Assembly: GCA_029243545.1 (NCBI GenBank)
Contig: JAQWRV010000003.1
Span: 62,001-126,000, forward strand
Length of the DNA: 64,000 nucleotides
Direction of reading: 5' to 3'
Origin: Rhodospirillaceae bacterium
GTDB lineage: Bacteria; Pseudomonadota; Alphaproteobacteria; Rhodospirillales; Rhodospirillaceae
Under the pieces are notes generated by a model that ran no database searches, was not told the origin of the DNA, and saw only the letters and a program-made list of their open reading frames with translations. Positions 50,130-61,300 of the stretch are shown one piece after another. Within the stretch, counting starts at the first letter, position 1; every line of letters begins with the position of its first letter. The position numbers and the translations under genes were made by a program.

Positions 50130-50780
50130 ATGACCGTCGCCGTTAAAATTTGCGGGCTAACAGACGCAGAGTCCGTCGAAGCCGCCATTAAATGCGGCGC
50201 CGACTTTCTCGGCTTCGTGTTCTTTGACGCCTCACCGCGCCACGTGGCGGTGGAACAGGCTGCAGACCTGATCGAAGCGGTCCCTGAAACGGTTCCCTGT
50301 GTTGGGCTTTTTGTTGATCCGGCTGACGCATTGCTGGATGCTATTCTTGGCCAAGTGAGGCTGGATTATGTACAGCTCCATGGTTCGGAAACTCCTGATC
50401 GTGTTGATGCCATCCGCCTTGAGTATGGTGTGCCAGCGATTAAGGCGCTCGGTGTAGCTGATGAAAGTGACGTGCGCAGCGGCGATCGCTTTTTTGGACA
50501 CGCCGACCGGCTCCTATTCGATGCCAAACCACCCCCGGAGGCCGACCGTCCCGGTGGCAATGCCGAAGCCTTTAATTGGCCGCTGATGAAGGGTTATTCC
50601 GGCGTTTTGCCCTGGTTTCTGGCTGGTGGTTTAACTCCAGATACGGTCGCCAAGGCCATCGCCCAGTCCGGCGCAGCAGCGGTTGATGTTTCATCAGGCG
50701 TTGAGTCGGCGCCTGGGCAAAAGGATCCAGCTCTGATCCAGGCATTTCTTGAGGCCGCAAAAGCGGGGTGTACCCCCTAA
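50130..50780 (+). CDS. trpF: Phosphoribosylanthranilate isomerase
   Basis: A 216-residue TIM-barrel enzyme of tryptophan synthesis. It starts VAVKICGLTDAESVEAAIKCGADFLGFVFFDASPRHV (catalytic Cys in KICGLT), has VGLFVDPADA and QLHGSETP (about 89-96), and ends FLAGGLTPDTVAKAI and VDVSSGVESAPGQKD, the phosphate-binding loops. The next gene is trpB, 105 bp downstream; no terminator is visible in between, so a trpF-trpB-trpA-accD-folC run is likely. Confidence 0.95.
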   Translation: MTVAVKICGLTDAESVEAAIKCGADFLGFVFFDASPRHVAVEQAADLIEAVPETVPCVGLFVDPADALLDAILGQVRLDYVQLHGSETPDRVDAIRLEYGVPAIKALGVADESDVRSGDRFFGHADRLLFDAKPPPEADRPGGNAEAFNWPLMKGYSGVLPWFLAGGLTPDTVAKAIAQSGAAAVDVSSGVESAPGQKDPALIQAFLEAAKAGCTP

Positions 50781-50885
50781 AACCGGTCTTAACAGACTGA
50801 TTCTTCGGCCTATTCCTTTTGCTCCAGGCTTGCCCCTGCGCTATAAGTCCGGCCCGCACACAAACTCCCTCAGGACCCCGATTTT

Positions 50886-52100
50886 ATGGTGGAAGCCCGC
50901 AACACACTGCGCGACGAACCTAGCGAGAGTGGACATTTTGGTCTGTTCGGTGGGCGCTTTGTTGCCGAAACGCTGATGCCCCTGATTCTCGAGGTTGAGC
51001 AGGCCTACGCAGCCGCCCAGGCCGACCCAGATTTTGCTACGGAACTGACGGGTTTCCTCACCACATATGCGGGCCGTCCCAGCCCACTCTATTTCGCTGA
51101 ACGACTTACCGAACATTTCGGCGGCGCGAAAATCTATTTTAAACGTGACGAGCTCAATCACACTGGCTCGCACAAGATCAACAATTGCCTGGGCCAGATA
51201 TTGCTCGCCAAGCGCATGGGTAAGACCCGGATTATTGCTGAAACGGGAGCCGGTCAGCATGGCGTCGCCGCGGCAACCGTGTGCGCACGCTTCGGTCTTG
51301 AGTGCATCGTTTACATGGGCGCTAAAGACATCGAGCGGCAAAAACCAAACGTATTTCGCATGAACCTCTTGGGCGCGGAAGTGCGGCCCGTCGAGAAAGG
51401 GTCAGAAACGTTAAAAGAAGCGATGAACGAGGCGCTGCGCGACTGGGTCGCCAACGTAGACGACACCTACTACCTCATCGGCACGGCAGCGGGACCGCAC
51501 CCCTATCCGTCGATAGTGCGTGATTTCCAATCCGTCATTGGCGAGGAAGTGCGTGTGCAAATGGAAGAGGCCGAAGGCCGCCTTCCCGACACGCTGGTCG
51601 CTTGTATTGGCGGAGGCTCAAATGCCATTGGATTATTTCATCCCTTTCTCGACGACACAGATGTGCGTCTTATTGGCGTTGAGGCAGCCGGCAAGGGCAT
51701 TGCATGCGGTGAGCACGCCGCCTCCATAACCGGCGGAAACCCGGGCGTTTTACACGGCAACCGCACGTTCCTGCTGCAAGATAACGACGGCCAAATAAGG
51801 GATGCCCATTCCATTTCAGCCGGGCTCGACTACCCTGGCATTGGCCCTGAGCATGCGTGGCTTCATCTGCAGGGCCGGGTCGACTATGTCTCAGCCAGCG
51901 ATACCGAGGCCCTGGCGGCGTTCCAACTATGCTCTCAGTTGGAAGGAATTTTACCAGCGCTGGAGCCGTCTCATGCGCTCTCCTATGTGGGCAAGATCGC
52001 GCCTGAACTCGGCAACGATCATCTCCTGGTGATGAACCTCTGTGGCCGCGGCGACAAGGACGTGTTCACTGTTGCGGATGCCTTAGGGGCTAATCTGTGA
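50886..52100 (+). CDS. trpB: Tryptophan synthase beta subunit
   Basis: A 404-residue PLP enzyme joining indole and serine. The PLP Lys is in [14 protein letters not shown] (about 95-108), the carboxylate loop in [20 protein letters not shown] and the phosphate loop in [13 protein letters not shown] (about 241-253). The C-terminus has NLCGRGDKD. It overlaps trpA by 4 bp, which is usual for this pair, whose products form the channelled complex. Confidence 0.97.
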   Translation: MVEARNTLRDEPSESGHFGLFGGRFVAETLMPLILEVEQAYAAAQADPDFATELTGFLTTYAGRPSPLYFAERLTEHFGGAKIYFKRDELNHTGSHKINNCLGQILLAKRMGKTRIIAETGAGQHGVAAATVCARFGLECIVYMGAKDIERQKPNVFRMNLLGAEVRPVEKGSETLKEAMNEALRDWVANVDDTYYLIGTAAGPHPYPSIVRDFQSVIGEEVRVQMEEAEGRLPDTLVACIGGGSNAIGLFHPFLDDTDVRLIGVEAAGKGIACGEHAASITGGNPGVLHGNRTFLLQDNDGQIRDAHSISAGLDYPGIGPEHAWLHLQGRVDYVSASDTEALAAFQLCSQLEGILPALEPSHALSYVGKIAPELGNDHLLVMNLCGRGDKDVFTVADALGANL

Positions 52101-52975
52101 GCAGCAAAGTAACCAAGAGCCGAATCACGCGAAGGTTCGCCAAACTCAAAGAACAAAACCGCGCCGCGCTGGTTCCCTTTATTACGGCCAATGACCCAAA
52201 TGCAGATGTGTTTGGGCAGATTCTCGAAGGCTTACCTGCGGCCGGAGCCGACCTCATTGAACTCGGTATGCCGTTCTCAGATCCCATGGCAGATGGGCCT
52301 TCCGTTCAATTGTCGTCGCAACGTGCGCTAAAAGCTGGTGTGACCCTTCAAGGCGTTTTGGATACCGTTGCGGCCATGCGTGAATGGGAGATGGACACAC
52401 CAATTATTCTGATGGGTTATTACAATCCGATTTACCGTTATGGACCGGAAGAATTTGCAAAGGCCGCCGCTGAAGCCGGGGTCGATGGCCTCATCGTTGT
52501 CGACTTGCCACCGGAAGAAGCAGAAGAGCTTAATCAGCATCTGCGCGATAATGGGTTGCACATGATTTTTCTAGCGGCCCCAACTACAGATACCACCCGT
52601 CTGCCGCGCGTCCTCGAACACGCCAGCGGATTCCTGTATTACGTGGCGGTCAAAGGCGTGACCGGAACAAAATCAGCAGACATGGTTCAGGTCGGTGCAG
52701 CAGTTGCCGCTATCCGCAAAGAAACCAACCTTCCTATCGGGGTTGGTTTTGGTATACGCACGGCCGAACAGGCCGCGGAGATGGCCGCGTTTGCCGACGC
52801 TACAGTTGTCGGTTCAGCTATAGTCGATATTATTACCGATGGTTTAAATGACAATAGCGAAGCAGACGCAGGGCTGTCTGCCCGGGTGCTCGATTTCGTC
52901 AAGACGTTGTCTGATGGCGTGCGCGGCGCCCGGGCTAGTGCAATGACACAAGCGGCGAGCGGAGGCGGCTCATGA
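52097..52975 (+). CDS. trpA: Tryptophan synthase alpha subunit
   Basis: A 292-residue TIM-barrel subunit releasing indole from indole-glycerol phosphate. The catalytic Glu lies in [18 protein letters not shown] (about 51-68) and the catalytic Asp in [14 protein letters not shown] (about 131-144). The phosphate loop is [15 protein letters not shown] and the late [10 protein letters not shown]. Starts within the trpB stop and overlaps accD by 4 bp. Confidence 0.97.
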   Translation: MSSKVTKSRITRRFAKLKEQNRAALVPFITANDPNADVFGQILEGLPAAGADLIELGMPFSDPMADGPSVQLSSQRALKAGVTLQGVLDTVAAMREWEMDTPIILMGYYNPIYRYGPEEFAKAAAEAGVDGLIVVDLPPEEAEELNQHLRDNGLHMIFLAAPTTDTTRLPRVLEHASGFLYYVAVKGVTGTKSADMVQVGAAVAAIRKETNLPIGVGFGIRTAEQAAEMAAFADATVVGSAIVDIITDGLNDNSEADAGLSARVLDFVKTLSDGVRGARASAMTQAASGGGS

Positions 52976-53985
52976 ACTGGCTGACTAATTTTGTCCGGCC
53001 GAAAATCAAACGGCTGGTTCAGCCCCGTGAGGTCCCTGACAATCTGTGGCTGCAATGCCCAGCGTGCAGTGAAATGGTCTTTCACCGCGAGCTCCAAAAG
53101 AATTTGAAGGTCTGCCCTCATTGCGATCATCACCTCAGGGTGTCTGCTAAAGAGCGCCTCGCAATCCTATTTGATAATCAAAAGTGGACTGAAATTGAAC
53201 TGCCATCGGTCCAGGTTGACCCCCTTAAATTTCGTGACCGCAAGAAATACACTGACCGTCTGAAAGAATCGCAGGCAAAGACAGGCCTTAAGGATGCGGC
53301 CGTCGTCGCCCACGGCACCATGGGTGGCCTTAATGTGGTTGTTGCTGCTTTTGAGTTTAGCTTTCTCGGCGGATCCATGGGCGCCGCCGTTGGCGAGGCT
53401 ATCGTCGCCGCCGCAGAACTCGCTGTGCTCCAAGAGGCACCGCTTATCGTTGTTCCATCGTCCGGTGGCGCCCGTATGCAAGAGGGGATTTTATCTCTGA
53501 TGCAGATGGCCCGCACCACCGTTGCGGTAGACCGTGTCCGTGAGAAGAATCTGCCCTATGTAGTCCTGCTTACCGATCCGACCACGGGCGGGGTTACTGC
53601 GTCTTTCGCCATGCTGGGGGATGTTCAGGTTGCGGAACCAGGCGCGATCATCGGCTTTGCCGGCGCGCGCGTGATCGAACAGACGATCCGCGAAACCTTG
53701 CCCGAAGGCTTTCAGCGGGCGGAATATCTCAAAGAACACGGCATGGTCGATATGGTGGTCCACCGCCAAGACCTGCGCGACACTTTGGTGCAGCTGCTCA
53801 GCTTACTGCTTCATCGCGACCCGGCAGCACCAGTGGTGGCTTTGGATGATCCAAGCCGCAAACAAAAACGGCCACGCCGCCGCATAGATGCCAAGCAGCT
53901 GACGAGCCCACCGCCTGATCCGTCGGTGCCAGATGCGGGCTTGTTTGATCCCGATAGCAATGGCGACGGGTCCGATAAGGCTTGA
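52972..53985 (+). CDS. accD: Acetyl-CoA carboxylase carboxyltransferase beta subunit
   Basis: A 337-residue subunit that moves carboxyl groups from biotin to acetyl-CoA. The N-terminal zinc ribbon is [26 protein letters not shown] (Cys at about 26, 29, 45 and 48). The crotonase-type core contains [39 protein letters not shown] (about 163-181) and [20 protein letters not shown] hydrophilic C-terminal extension of about 50 residues is common in alphaproteobacteria. It overlaps both trpA and the following folC frame. Confidence 0.96.
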   Translation: MNWLTNFVRPKIKRLVQPREVPDNLWLQCPACSEMVFHRELQKNLKVCPHCDHHLRVSAKERLAILFDNQKWTEIELPSVQVDPLKFRDRKKYTDRLKESQAKTGLKDAAVVAHGTMGGLNVVVAAFEFSFLGGSMGAAVGEAIVAAAELAVLQEAPLIVVPSSGGARMQEGILSLMQMARTTVAVDRVREKNLPYVVLLTDPTTGGVTASFAMLGDVQVAEPGAIIGFAGARVIEQTIRETLPEGFQRAEYLKEHGMVDMVVHRQDLRDTLVQLLSLLLHRDPAAPVVALDDPSRKQKRPRRRIDAKQLTSPPPDPSVPDAGLFDPDSNGDGSDKA

Positions 53986-53993
53986 CGGGTTAT

Positions 53994-55292
53994 ATGTCTT
54001 CTGACACTCCGGCTTTGACTGCGGCGTTAGACCGTATCAAGGTGCTGCACCCGAAAATCATTGACCTCTCTCTCGCGCGGATCGAGCGATTGCTCGCGGA
54101 CCTCGGGTCGCCCCATTTGAAAGCCCCTCCCGTAGTCCATGTCGCCGGTACCAATGGCAAAGGGTCCGTTATTGCCTTAATGCGTTCGGTGTTCGAAGCG
54201 TCAGGCTATCGGGTTCACGTTTATACATCGCCGCATTTGGTGTCCTTCACCGAGCGCATCCGCCTTTGCGGTGACCTGATTGATTCCAATTTGCTAGTTG
54301 AGCTCATCGCCCATATTGAAGCAGTTAATGGGGATGCACCGATTACTTTTTTCGAAATTACGACTGCGGTGGCTTACATGGCCTACGCGCAAATCCCGGC
54401 CGATGTGTTGCTTCTTGAGACCGGACTCGGTGGACGTCTGGACGCGACAAACGTTGTGCCCAAACCCCATGCGACCGTCCTGACCCCTATCGCCATGGAC
54501 CACATGAGCTATCTCGGCGATAGCCTGGCCGCGATTGCCGCTGAGAAAGCCGCGATCATGAAGCGCGGGGCGCCCTGCATCTCGGCCGAGCAGCGTGCCG
54601 ATGCCGCCGCTGTTATTGAAGATAGGGCTTCGTCCATTGGCGTCGACGTGGCTCTACAAGATCGTGACTGGACGATTGAAGATGATCCCTTTGGCACGGT
54701 GCGCTATGCAGATTCTGAAACGGAATGGTCCGTTCCGCGCCCACGACTTGCAGGGCCACATCAGATTTCAAACCTTGGCGTTGCCTTGGCTACGTTGGCG
54801 CGACTGCCATTCGCATTTCCGTCGTTCGGATTGCGGACCGGTATGCGTCAGGTGGAATGGCCGGGCCGCTGTCAAAACCTGACATCAGGGCCACTGACCC
54901 GTGGATTGGCCGCCGGATGGGAGCTATGGCTGGATGGTGGCCACAACCCTTTGGCCGGCGAAGCCCTGGCGGCATGGCTGGCCGACGAAACTACGGTGAC
55001 TGTCGTCATCTGCGGCATGATGGCTAATAAGGATATCGCCGGGTTTATTGAGCCACTGGTGCCCCATGTTGCGGCGTTTGCGGCTATTCCCATTCCTGGC
55101 CATGAGACCTGCGCCACGGCAGACGATCTTGCGGCACTTGCCCACGGCGCTGGCATTGCCAGCACCGCTGTTGCTGCGTCAGCTGAGGATGCTTTGGCCT
55201 TACTTCAGCCTCACCTGACAACGCATCGGGGCCGTGTGCTGATTTGTGGATCACTCTACCTGGCTGGAGAAATATTGTCCGAGCACGCATAG
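53994..55292 (+). CDS. folC: Folylpolyglutamate/dihydrofolate synthase
   Basis: A 432-residue Mur-ligase-family enzyme that adds Glu to folates. The ATP loop is VVHVAGTNGKGSVIALMRS (about 43-61), with YTSPHLVSFTERIR, LLETGLGGRLDATNVV and LTPIAMDHMSYLG (about 161-173). The late domain carries WLDGGHNPLAGEALAAWL. I start at the ATG of MSSDTP just after accD; a TTG inside the accD stop codon (53982) would add four residues. Accd-folC adjacency is typical of proteobacteria. Confidence 0.93.
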   Translation: MSSDTPALTAALDRIKVLHPKIIDLSLARIERLLADLGSPHLKAPPVVHVAGTNGKGSVIALMRSVFEASGYRVHVYTSPHLVSFTERIRLCGDLIDSNLLVELIAHIEAVNGDAPITFFEITTAVAYMAYAQIPADVLLLETGLGGRLDATNVVPKPHATVLTPIAMDHMSYLGDSLAAIAAEKAAIMKRGAPCISAEQRADAAAVIEDRASSIGVDVALQDRDWTIEDDPFGTVRYADSETEWSVPRPRLAGPHQISNLGVALATLARLPFAFPSFGLRTGMRQVEWPGRCQNLTSGPLTRGLAAGWELWLDGGHNPLAGEALAAWLADETTVTVVICGMMANKDIAGFIEPLVPHVAAFAAIPIPGHETCATADDLAALAHGAGIASTAVAASAEDALALLQPHLTTHRGRVLICGSLYLAGEILSEHA

Positions 55293-55706
55293 CTGTCCAA
55301 CAACACCACGCCCAGTTCGAGCAGTTTTCTCAATTGCTTGGAATGAATGTGCCTGACCCGGTCAGACAAATGCCCTTTGACTTCTTTGAGTGAGAGGGGC
55401 CGCCCGGCTAATACAACGTCGCCGTCATCGCTACCGATTATCTTGGACACGATTTTCATGGCGCCTTCCCAGCCCGTGAAGCTCTTACCAAGGAATGTCG
55501 TGTTCTCTAGTCCGCTGCGCCGCGACGGCGTTTCGGCCGTGCGAAAATGAGCGTTCATAAAATCGATGCCGTAGAACTGAGCAATGAGGGTAACACGCCG
55601 CAAACACATTGGCGGTGATACCGTTGCCGCAGCCGTAGTCACACCACGTAAACGGCTGATCAAGCGGACGCGCCCTGAATCCGCTAAATGCGCACGTCAG
55701 GTTCAT
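55256..55706 (-). pseudogene. Frameshifted, truncated SAM-methyltransferase gene
   Basis: Two overlapping minus-strand frames join into one fold. The upstream frame has PFTWCDYGCGNGITANVFAA, the SAM-binding motif. The next frame continues AQFYGIDFMNAHFRTAETPS and LENTTFLGKSFTGW, the acidic motif II region. A frameshift near 55600 separates them. The downstream reading, IVSKIIGSDDGDVVLAGRPL and LKEVKGHLSDRVRHIHSK, does not match the expected methyltransferase end, so part may be deleted or joined to another relic. It looks related to PKMT-type methyltransferases. The remaining gap to 55810 shows nothing else. Confidence 0.65.
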
Positions 55707-55810
55707 ATGTGTGGGAGAATGCTAGGCGTAATGCTCCGCTACATAGGCGGTATTGGCAACATACGTCGCTCATCGCATTTCCCCCGGTCTCTCCCCGTAG
55801 CGCCCGTCAG

Positions 55811-56701
55811 CTAATAGGCTGTCTCGACCAAAAGCAATTGTTTGAGAGCAGTAATATCTTCGTTCGCAAGCTTCAAGCCACGCTCAAGATAACCGCCGAC
55901 GGAGCCATAGTCGGCCTCAATGCTATCGAACATAACATTTAGGTATTCTTCCTCGACACCAACCAAAGGAAACATGGAATCAGGGTCGAGGTCACGCTGC
56001 AGACGGGCGCCAAAAGCACTCGCCATGCGCTCAACGGAATGGTTGGCGTCGACGACTGCGTTGGTGAGCATATAGTCCCTCACAATGACGTGCCGTGGGA
56101 CACCGAGCGCTGAAAGAATAAGGGCTGCTGCGATCCCGGTGCGGTCTTTCCCCGCTGTGCAGTGAAATAGCACGGCGCCGTCATCCTTGAGGATCACATC
56201 GAACAAGGCGCGGTATTCGCTGGTGGCATGGGATGGAATCGTCCGGTAGAGATCAAGAAAGGCATTGCGAATGTCGTTGTCGGAAAAAACACCTGTTCTT
56301 AAAAATCGTGAGAGAGAAACAGACCAATCCGCAGCCGTTCCGCCAATGGGATGCAGAAGGATTTCTGGCGTGCCGTTTGCTGTCCAATCTGTTTCTGCCA
56401 TGGAGCGTTCCATCGCAGACCTAAAGTCGATGACGGTAGTAATATTTCTTGCCTGCAAGGCGACTTTGTCAGCGGCGGAGAGGTTTGCGAGGTTGTCTGA
56501 CCGGTAGAGCTTGCCCCAACGCACGCTTAGGCCATCTTCGGTTATGTAACCGCCAAGGTCCCGGAGGTTACGGGTGCCGTCCAGTTTTAGAATGCGTTCA
56601 GAACTCTCTGCGCTTTGCGCAAGCCCGGCAGACGGATTCGTAATCACGCCTAACAGAGCTACAACCACAATACTTAGATTAAGACATCGCAAGAGGATCA
56701 T
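55811..56701 (-). CDS. Secreted tyrosine/serine protein phosphatase (Y_phosphatase3 type)
   Basis: A 296-residue protein. A signal sequence (LLRCLNLSIVVVALLGVITNPSAGLAQ) precedes a phosphatase domain. It opens with LDGTRNLRDLGGYITEDG (about 39-56) and continues LYRSDNLANLSAADK and TTVIDFRSAMER. The catalytic P-loop is LFHCTAGKDRTGIAAALIL (about 177-195), with the Cys-x5-Arg signature. Such enzymes act on phosphotyrosine or phosphoinositides; the secreted location suggests an extracellular or periplasmic target. The start MILLRC follows from the signal peptide; an earlier in-frame codon at 56764 would spoil it. Confidence 0.85.
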   Translation of the reverse strand: MILLRCLNLSIVVVALLGVITNPSAGLAQSAESSERILKLDGTRNLRDLGGYITEDGLSVRWGKLYRSDNLANLSAADKVALQARNITTVIDFRSAMERSMAETDWTANGTPEILLHPIGGTAADWSVSLSRFLRTGVFSDNDIRNAFLDLYRTIPSHATSEYRALFDVILKDDGAVLFHCTAGKDRTGIAAALILSALGVPRHVIVRDYMLTNAVVDANHSVERMASAFGARLQRDLDPDSMFPLVGVEEEYLNVMFDSIEADYGSVGGYLERGLKLANEDITALKQLLLVETAY

Positions 56702-56733
56702 GACTATGTCCGTTGCCTGGCCTGAGTCAGAAC

Positions 56734-56760
56734 AAAGCCCCACATTACCGGCGGGGCCTT
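56734..56760 (-). terminator. Probable terminator of trxA
   Basis: On the minus strand GCCCC (56753-56757) and GGGGC (56737-56741) form a short GC stem with an 11-base interval, followed by TTTGTT. It lies 27 bp after the trxA stop and before the phosphatase start. The stem is short and the U-run imperfect. Confidence 0.5.
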
Positions 56761-56786
56761 GCACAGATCAAAATACGCCAGGCGTG

Positions 56787-57110
56787 TCAGGCTATGGACG
56801 TTTCCACCCATTCCATAAGTTTGTTCTTAGGGAGCAACCCCACCTTGGTGGCAGCGATTTCACCGTCTTTGAATAGGATGAGCGTGGGAATACCACGCAC
56901 ATTATATTTGGTCGGCGTGTCGGGATTATCGTCGATATTGACCTTGGCGATGGTGATCTTCTCACCCATATCCTTATCGATTTCGTCAAGGATGGGCCCG
57001 ATTTGTTTACACGGCGCACACCACTCAGCCCAGAAATCCACCAGAACCGGCCCGTCGGCCTTGAGAACATCAGAATCAAAGGAATCGTCGGAAACGTGTT
57101 TCATAACCAT
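56787..57110 (-). CDS. trxA: Thioredoxin
   Basis: A 107-residue redox protein. The active site is [17 protein letters not shown] (about 30-46), the cis-Pro is in RGIPTLILF (about 74-82), and the C-terminus is [14 protein letters not shown] differs from the usual CGPCK by one residue. It reduces protein disulfides and lies between folC and addA in its usual alphaproteobacterial place. The start may also be the Met two codons downstream. Confidence 0.95.
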   Translation of the reverse strand: MVMKHVSDDSFDSDVLKADGPVLVDFWAEWCAPCKQIGPILDEIDKDMGEKITIAKVNIDDNPDTPTKYNVRGIPTLILFKDGEIAATKVGLLPKNKLMEWVETSIA

Positions 57111-57241
57111 ATGTCCTTATTGGCTAAAGAATGTGAGCCCTTGGCTCATTGATACCCCAATCTAGGAAGGGGTAAGCACAGCGTCAAGGAAACCTAATCG
57201 CACAGCTCCGTGAGGTCGCATATCGCTTGAAAAACGCAGCC

Positions 57242-58342
57242 TTAACTGCGCCAGCGCAAGACGGCCGTCTCGATGGGGTTTTTGAACGGCCGGTCTTCTT
57301 TCCGTGACTGCTGCCATTCCTTTTTGAGCCGGTAGTACCAGCGAATTTGGTTGTCCGCATCTTGAACCAGCATGGTCTCGGGGTCGTAGGCCTGACCATC
57401 GCGCATGTCTGCAACCGCGTCCGCGTCCTGGCCGAGGAACCGCCCTGCCACTCTACGCACCAGCGCACGCGTCAAGCCGCCACCGGGCACGTCCCAATAC
57501 ATCACATGGTGCACATCGGTGGTCTGCGCATCAACCGGGGTGCAGGCCGTAAGTCCGCAATAGGTGAAGCGCCCAGTGGTTGCGTGCTCGATCCTTACTC
57601 CGGGAAGACTATAGGTAATTTCTGTTTCAGGGGCGCCGCCGAGAAACAACCGGTAGGCCCGGGCATTGCCTGAGGCGGTATGCTTGTCCATGCGCCATCC
57701 TAACGGCGCCGGTGAGAACTGTTTTTCTTTGGTGAGGACGTCACGATGACCACGCCACACCGTTGAGGCATGGACGAACGCCCCGTGGGCCGGATCCATC
57801 AAACCGGTAATGGCCAGGTCAATGCTGCAGTCAAACCTGCGGCGCAGATGCAGTTGAAACCGGTCACCAACAGCCGGCACTTCTGGGACGCGAGGAAGCG
57901 TCGGCAAGTTCTCCTGCGGGCGACCCAGGTGCGGGCGCCCCATGTAAAGCCAGAGGTTGCCCTGACTCTCATGCACCGGAAAGCAGTTTGTTTTTATGTC
58001 GGCGGGCTGCGGGCGTTGATCAGGCAATTGAGAGGGGATAGCCGTGCATTGCCCGCCGGAATTAAAACGCCAGCCGTGATAGGGACACTCAACCTCTTGT
58101 CCGTCGAAGCTGCCGCGGGACAGGAGTGTACCCCGGTGCGGGCAGGTGTCGCTTAGAGCAAAGGCTGCACCATCACGAGTACGGCCCAGCAGAATAGGCT
58201 CACCCATAATGACAACTGCGCACGTTTTTCCAGCCACCAATTCATGGGACGCCATGGTGTAGTACCAGAACCCCCGCAAAAACGTTAGCGCGGTGCCGGT
58301 GTCGCCATGAGGCTCCGTAAGAATAGGTGGGCTTTCATTCAT
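57242..58342 (-). CDS. Rieske-type oxygenase alpha subunit
   Basis: A 366-residue oxygenase. The Rieske cluster ligands are in CPHRGTLLSRGSFDGQEVECPYHGWRF (about 67-93). The mononuclear-iron facial set lies in GLMDPAHGAFVHAST (about 180-194, Asp-x2-His-x4-His). The family hydroxylates or demethylates aromatic or chlorin-type compounds using a separate reductase, which is not in the window. Substrate not assignable. Inserted between trxA and addA, so it interrupts an otherwise conserved order. Confidence 0.85.
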   Translation of the reverse strand: MNESPPILTEPHGDTGTALTFLRGFWYYTMASHELVAGKTCAVVIMGEPILLGRTRDGAAFALSDTCPHRGTLLSRGSFDGQEVECPYHGWRFNSGGQCTAIPSQLPDQRPQPADIKTNCFPVHESQGNLWLYMGRPHLGRPQENLPTLPRVPEVPAVGDRFQLHLRRRFDCSIDLAITGLMDPAHGAFVHASTVWRGHRDVLTKEKQFSPAPLGWRMDKHTASGNARAYRLFLGGAPETEITYSLPGVRIEHATTGRFTYCGLTACTPVDAQTTDVHHVMYWDVPGGGLTRALVRRVAGRFLGQDADAVADMRDGQAYDPETMLVQDADNQIRWYYRLKKEWQQSRKEDRPFKNPIETAVLRWRS

Positions 58343-58396
58343 AAGGCGATGGTGACGTCCGGATTAAGAAAAGCAACCCTGGTGTTTATTTGTAGA

Positions 58397-61300
58397 TCAA
58401 CCGGTGTGGCTACTTGCCAATGCTTCATCGAGTTGATCGTCGCTGAGTTCGGTTACAAAAGGCCCATCGGTCCAAAGCAGCAGGCAGCGCACGTTCAGGT
58501 TTGGATATATTCCTCTAAGAGCGGCCCGATAGTTAGCCATTTGAAACAGGTACGCTGGGCTCACAGACGCCGCATCCTGGGGTGGGGACCGGTTGGTTTT
58601 GTAATCAATCACCATTACGTCCGTGCCGGTAACGACCAGGCGGTCCACCTGGGCGGACAAAACACGGCCGTTGATTAGTCCGGTTATCGGCACTTCCGCT
58701 TTTGAGCCTGGTCCGAAAAAGGGCGCGAAAGAGTCGTTTTCAAGAACGGCTATGGTCTCATCACAAACGGCAGCCGCGTCTTTTTCAGATAACTTCCGCA
58801 CAGGCTGCGCCAAATAAGTTTCAGCGGCATTACGCTGGGTCCCGGCAGGTAAATCAGGAAGACTTTGCAGCAATCTGTGAATGAGAGATCCCCGTTTAGA
58901 CTGCGCCGAACGATTTGGATCAAGTGGCGTCGCAACGGGCTGGTCATCTGTTTCGGGACGGGACGGCGCCAGGGGTTTGGGCGGGGCTGGTTCAACTGGC
59001 GCTATCGTTAGGGCAAAGGGCGGAAGAGCATCGATATCCGGCACTTCGTCTTCGGGCCGGTCAGCCGGCTCTGGAGCAGCTGATTGCAGCGTCTCCACCC
59101 GCAGCACTTCCCCAGCGCCACCGAGCGCGTCAGCGAGAATCGGGTCTACCATTTTATCGGCGATGGGCGCCACCGCCGATTCAATCATGTTGTACCAACA
59201 AGATTCAGGCGCTGTTCGGGTTGTGTTCCAGCCGCAAATGGTGAGCCGGTCCTCTGCGCGCGTCATCGCAACGTAGAGGAGGCGGCGGTATTCCCGGTCG
59301 CGTGCTGCATCGGCAGCCGCTTTGGTATCATGCGTAAGGGTGTCGCGATCTGCCGCGCGTGGCGCCCACAACATCAGAGGCTTGCCGTCATGGCTCTCCG
59401 TCCACAACACCGAATCTCCCTGGGTCGGCGTTTGCAACGTATCAGGCAGAAAGACGATGGGCGCTTGCAGGCCTTTGGCGCCATGAACGGTCATGACACG
59501 CACGGCATCGCGGCTGGCCTGTTCAAGGTCGCGTTTTACTTCCAAACGGCCATTTTCGAGCCAATGGAGAAATCCTTCCAGGCTGGGCGTGTTCGACCGT
59601 TCATAGTCAAGAGCCTGGGCCAGAAATTCATCGATTGGATCATCGGCATCCATGCCAAGGCGGCTGAGAAGTTTGCACCGCCCGTCATGGACTGTGAGCA
59701 CATGGGCGTAGAGTGCAAAGGGTGCACGAAAATCGGTCTTGGCAAGAATCTCAGTCAACGTGGTGTAGGCCGCGCCAAAAACGGAGTCCGCACCAGCATG
59801 AACACTCAGCGCGGTCCATAAGGATTGCTCACCCCGGTCATAGGCGAGGGAGAAGAGCTCCTCTTCACTGAGCCCGATGAGGGGGCTCTTCAACACGGTT
59901 GCTAATGTTAGGTCATCTTGGGGCAACAAAAGAAAGCGGCCCAAAGCCACTAGGTCCATCACCGCCATCTGTTCGATTAAAACCATGCGGTCGACACCGG
60001 CAACGGGAATGTCCAAATCCTTCAGGGCCCGCACAAGGTCGTCGACAAAACTGGTGCGCCGCCGCACGAGCACCAAAACATCGCCGGGATGAATGGGCCG
60101 GTTTCGTGAGCCAAGTTGCTCAGTCTCACACATGTGTTTGATCTTTTTAGCAATCAGCCGTGCCAGGCGGGTGGGTGCCGACTCGCCGCTGATCCGTTCC
60201 ACCGGCGGTTTCCAAGGTGTCGGTTTGTCGGCTTCTTCGGGGTCCAAGGGCGGCCACAATTCCACCACTCCGGCCTGACCTTGCCGCTTAGCGAGATGGG
60301 TTAGAGTGCTCTCACCGATTGTCACCCCGTCCTTTGCTGGGCTCTGTGCAAACACTGCATCGACCACTCGCAATACAGCTTCGGTGGAGCGAAATGAGAC
60401 ATCGAGGTCAACGTCATCCCAGCGCCGTGTGGCATCTTCAACCCGACTGCGGAATGTGTCCCGCATAGCATCGAACCCTTCCGGGGCCGCACCTTGAAAA
60501 CTGTAGATGGATTGTTTGCGGTCACCGACCGCAAACACTGTGCGTGGCGACTCCCCGCGGTCTTCATACCGTCCCATCCCAGCAAAGAACTCCTCTGTCA
60601 GCGCCTGCACCACGGCCCATTGGTCGGGGCTGGTGTCTTGTGCTTCGTCGATCAAAACGTGATCCAGCCCGCCGTCCAATTTAAACAACACCCATGCGGC
60701 TACGCCCGGTTGCTCCAAAAGTGCGCGTGTACGTTGGATGAGATCGTCATAGTCGAGCTGCGCAGAATCCGCTTTACGGCGCTGGTAATCCTCAAGAAAT
60801 GCTTGTCCCAACGTCAGCAAAGCTTGTGTAGCGATCGCAACCTCGACCGCGCGTAAACGGCCGAACACGTGATGGATTCGGCCCGCTTCCACAAACAACG
60901 CGTCCACCAAATCGGGGTGGGTGCCGGCGATTCCTTTTGTGGCGAGTTTCGTGCGCACGGCACCGGGGGCCGTGAGATAGCTCAGAGCATAGGCGTTGAA
61001 AGAAACCGCACGGGTAGCAGGCGTTGCCGCAAGCCAGGCCCCTATGGTGGCGCTGCGGTCTTGGTCTGTCTTCGATCCACCAGCAAGGGCTTCAACCGCT
61101 GCCTTAAGCTGAGGGGCGTCAAAAGCGCTGTCACTGCTTGCGTTCTGCAAAATCGATTCGTGGGTATCGTCCTCGGCCAAGCCAAGTTTTATGCGCAAAC
61201 TCTTGATGGCGTTTGCAACGCTTCCATGTGCGTAGATCAGGCGCGACACCTTGCCCCGGGCACTGGTGAGTTCGGCCATCAATTCTGGAACCCGCAGTTC

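Noticed and set aside
59084-59821. 245-codon plus-strand ORF inside addA
   Set aside because: A frame shadow opposite a clear helicase-nuclease gene; composition is not protein-like.
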